A DNA stretch of 8,120 bases from contig CAZZHO010000195.1 of assembly GCA_964653795.1 (NCBI GenBank), positions 1 to 8,120 of the forward strand, written 5' to 3'. This stretch comes from JAWPMT01 sp964653795. Its GTDB lineage: Bacteria; Bacteroidota; Bacteroidia; Cytophagales; Cyclobacteriaceae. Of the stretch, positions 6,003 through 8,120 are shown piece by piece (position 1 is the first letter of the stretch; the number at the start of each line of letters is the position of its first letter). The notes beneath the pieces were generated by a model that saw only the letters and a list, made by a program, of their open reading frames with translations, made no database searches and had not been told where the DNA came from. The position numbers and the translations under genes are program-made.

Positions 6003-7223
6003 ATGAGCGAACCTTCAGAAATTGTACTAAAGGCATCGGCTTACGCCAAAAACATCCTAACAGAAGAGCTACCTTCTGAAATGGAATACCATTCTTTGGA
6101 CCATACTGAGTTTGTAGTGAAGGCTGCCAAGGAAATAGGCCTCAATAGTGGCTTGTCCTACGAAGAGATGGAAATTCTGTGCTTAGCTGCCTGGTTTCAT
6201 GATCTGGGATATAGAGAGGATGCTAAAAACCATGAAGAAATAAGCGCCCAAATGGCGCTCTCGTTCCTTGCGGATGAAAAGTACGAGGTAGAAAAAGCTG
6301 CTCAGGTTTCAGGATGTATCCTTGCCACCAAAATGCCCCAATCTCCATGCAACATGATGGAGATGGCCCTTTGTGATGCAGACCTGCTTCACTTGGCGGA
6401 TCCTCAATATTTCAAGAAAGCGGATTTGTTGCATTCCGAGATCCAAAACCTCCGAGGAGAACAGATTAAGGAAGAAGAGTGGATGAAGATGAATAAGAAA
6501 TTCATCGAGGGGCATTCATTCTTCACTGATTATGCGAAGGAGAACTATAGACCGGCGAAAGATAAAAATCTCAAAAAGGTTAAGAAGAAATTGAAAACAA
6601 TCAAGGCCGATCAAAAGATCGAAAAACTTCAAGAGCAAGTTGAAAAGTTTAAGAACCAGGCCAAGGAAGCCAAGGAGCTGAAGCCTACCAGGGGAATTGA
6701 GACAATGTTTCGACTCACCTCGAAAAATCACCTGGAGTTGAGCTCCATAGCAGACAACAAGGCTAACATCATGATTTCCATCAATACTTTGATATTGTCC
6801 ATCATGATCTCAGTGCTGTTCAGGAAGCTCGAAGAATACCCACATATGGTCGTTCCTAGTATCATTCTGACGCTCGTCTGCCTTGCTACTATTGTGATTG
6901 GTATTCTAGCTACAAGACCCAATGTCAGCAAGGGAAAATTCACTCGGGATAATATTCGTAACAAAGAAACAAACCTCCTCTTCTTCGGAAACTTTCATAG
7001 CATGAACCTCAAAGACTATGAGTGGGCTATGAAGGAGATGTTGGGAGATGCAGATTACTTATACAGCAGCCTGATTCGAGATATATACTTCCTAGGTGCG
7101 GTTTTGGGTAAGAAGTATCGTATGCTCAGGTTGGCCTACAATGTTTTCATGTTTGGTTTCGTAGTATCCGTGATTTCCTTCGTCATTGCGGAGCTCTTCT
7201 TCAAAGCCCCTTATCCTTATTAG
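6003..7223 (+). CDS. HD phosphohydrolase fused to Pycsar-effector-like (PycTM/DUF5706) membrane domain
   Basis: The ATG at 6003 gives 406 residues; AGGGG at 5988-5992 could act as a weak ribosome site. A TTG at 5922 would extend the frame by 27 residues, but those codons run through the tandem repeat and into the neighbouring gene's start, so I reject it. Residues about 8-145 are an HD domain: H30/H34 (YHSLDH), H66-D67 (WFHDLGY), H77 (NHEE) and D125/D127 (CDADLLHL). This implies a metal-dependent phosphohydrolase, possibly acting on a nucleotide. A lysine/glutamate-rich coiled coil spans about 185-228. The C-terminus (about 232-400) resembles the PycTM effector domain: SSIADNKANIMISIN 247-261 leads into a first membrane helix (256-273), then helices at 283-303 and 379-399, with NLLFFGNF 324-331 between. 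PycTM proteins in Pycsar defence sense cCMP or cUMP and damage the membrane. No cyclase gene is in the window. Confidence 0.88.
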   Translation: MSEPSEIVLKASAYAKNILTEELPSEMEYHSLDHTEFVVKAAKEIGLNSGLSYEEMEILCLAAWFHDLGYREDAKNHEEISAQMALSFLADEKYEVEKAAQVSGCILATKMPQSPCNMMEMALCDADLLHLADPQYFKKADLLHSEIQNLRGEQIKEEEWMKMNKKFIEGHSFFTDYAKENYRPAKDKNLKKVKKKLKTIKADQKIEKLQEQVEKFKNQAKEAKELKPTRGIETMFRLTSKNHLELSSIADNKANIMISINTLILSIMISVLFRKLEEYPHMVVPSIILTLVCLATIVIGILATRPNVSKGKFTRDNIRNKETNLLFFGNFHSMNLKDYEWAMKEMLGDADYLYSSLIRDIYFLGAVLGKKYRMLRLAYNVFMFGFVVSVISFVIAELFFKAPYPY

Positions 7224-8120
7224 GAATGCCAAGATTTTAAAAGCTCGTAGCTATCTGCTTGCGCGTTCACCTGGGGCTCACCAACTTCTATTGCATTGTT
7301 TTCCAGAGTAGGACTTAGCTGCACAGCATTGGAATTGTCGTTTACATGTAGGTTCAATATTTCAATTGCTCGTTCTTTGACGGTCTCATCTACCAAAGGG
7401 AAACATACTTCGACTCGGTGATGTAGATTTCTAGTCATCCAATCGGAGGAGCCGAAATATACCTTCGGCTGACCTTCGTTTTCAAAGTAGAAAATACGGG
7501 CGTGTTCCAGGTATCTGTCCACCACTCTTATCACTTCTATTCCGGCTGTTTCTGGCACGAGGCAGCATATGCTCCTCGCCAATACCTTTACCTCTACACC
7601 AGCCTCAGCGGCTGCATAGAGCTTACTGATCATTTCCTTTTCTTCAAGGTTGTTCACCTTCACAATGATCTTAGCTTGCTTACCTGCTTGCGCATTTTTG
7701 ATCTCTGTGTCTATCAAGGATCTGAAACCATCCAGTGCATTGAACTGGGATACTAGAAGATGGTTAAACGCTCCTGGTTCTTTTCTCTTATGAAGGAACT
7801 TGAAAACCTTGAGAAGCTCGGAAGTCATACCCTCATGGCAACTAAACAGACCGAAATCTGAATAGATTTTGGCAGTCTTTTCATTGAGGTTTCCTGTCCC
7901 AAAGAAGCCGTAGCTGATTTTCTTTTTTCTTACCAAAGCCACCTTAGCATGGACCTTTAATCCTGGAATACTGTAAATAATTTTGATTCCAGCATTTTCC
8001 ATTCTGGAAGCCCAGATCAGGTTATTTTCCTCATCAAAGCGGGCCTTTAATTCCACGAATACCACCACCTTTTTGCCATTGTTAGCAGCACTAATTAGTG
8101 CTTCACCAATTACCGAGGAG
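7220..8120 (-). CDS. ppk1: Polyphosphate kinase 1, C-terminal part (5' end beyond window)
   Basis: The frame is open leftward from the right edge to a TAA at 7222-7220, giving 299 residues of an enzyme usually near 690. It polymerises the gamma-phosphate of ATP into polyphosphate and works in reverse. GTG at 8068 is internal and not a start, because the frame continues upstream with family sequence (ALISAANNGKKVVVFVELKARFDEE). Numbered from the edge, H57 in GLKVHAK 53-59 matches the phosphorylated His435 of the E. coli enzyme. GTGNLNEKTAKIYSDFG 74-90 follows, and H206 in DRYLEHARIFYFENEG 201-216 matches His592. SSDWMTRNL 224-232 and RVEV 235-238 complete the second phospholipase-D-like domain. 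All catalytic residues of this half are intact. Its stop overlaps the stop of the convergent HD-PycTM gene by four bases, leaving no room for a terminator between them. Confidence 0.96.
   Translation of the reverse strand, partial: SSVIGEALISAANNGKKVVVFVELKARFDEENNLIWASRMENAGIKIIYSIPGLKVHAKVALVRKKKISYGFFGTGNLNEKTAKIYSDFGLFSCHEGMTSELLKVFKFLHKRKEPGAFNHLLVSQFNALDGFRSLIDTEIKNAQAGKQAKIIVKVNNLEEKEMISKLYAAAEAGVEVKVLARSICCLVPETAGIEVIRVVDRYLEHARIFYFENEGQPKVYFGSSDWMTRNLHHRVEVCFPLVDETVKERAIEILNLHVNDNSNAVQLSPTLENNAIEVGEPQVNAQADSYELLKSWHS

Noticed and set aside
6309..6964. Leftward open frames inside the HD-PycTM gene
   Set aside because: Antisense shadows of a gene with clear HD and membrane motifs.
7220..8068. 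Complete gene starting at the GTG at 8068
   Set aside because: The frame stays open to the window edge, and the upstream codons (SSVIGEALISAANNGKK) are standard polyphosphate kinase sequence, so this is the 3' part of a longer gene.

Overview
The window most likely comes from a member of the Bacteroidota, probably a Cytophagales-like marine or soil bacterium. The reasons are: genes start without clear Shine-Dalgarno sequences; base composition is moderate; and several protein types are ones I associate with this phylum (the phosphoesterase/Omp85 fusion, an HD-PycTM protein, an SdiA-regulated-type lipoprotein, and a small conserved Tudor-like protein). Assignment below phylum is inference.

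Layout. Positions 1-1255 carry three rightward genes: the last 40 codons of a probable outer-membrane barrel (DUF481-like), a GNAT acetyltransferase of the phosphinothricin/YncA type, and a 175-residue protein with an N-terminal Tudor/CarD-like barrel. A GC-rich, palindrome-bearing spacer (1256-1419) separates them from a leftward pair that reads as an operon. The first gene of the pair (4984-5931) encodes a lipoprotein with an SdiA-regulated-type beta-propeller. Fifteen bases downstream is a very large gene (1420-4968) encoding a secreted purple-acid-phosphatase-like phosphoesterase, an apparently kinase-like middle module and an Omp85 beta-barrel, all in one chain. A run of 100 N (3079-3178) interrupts it exactly after the kinase-like catalytic loop. 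A short divergent spacer with a degenerate 8-base tandem repeat leads to a rightward gene (6003-7223) for an HD phosphohydrolase joined by a coiled coil to a Pycsar-effector-like membrane domain. Its stop codon overlaps the stop of a convergent polyphosphate kinase gene (ppk1), which runs off the right edge.

How they may work together. From 1420 to 8120 every gene with a recognisable activity concerns phosphate chemistry: phosphoester hydrolysis at the outer membrane, an ATP-grasping kinase-like fold, an HD phosphohydrolase tied to a nucleotide-gated-type membrane domain, and polyphosphate synthesis. A shared role in phosphate or polyphosphate handling or stress signalling is plausible, but it rests on context only. 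No nucleotide cyclase, transposase, CRISPR array, tRNA or rRNA is visible. The most interesting items are the phosphatase-kinase-Omp85 fusion and the HD-PycTM protein without a cyclase.
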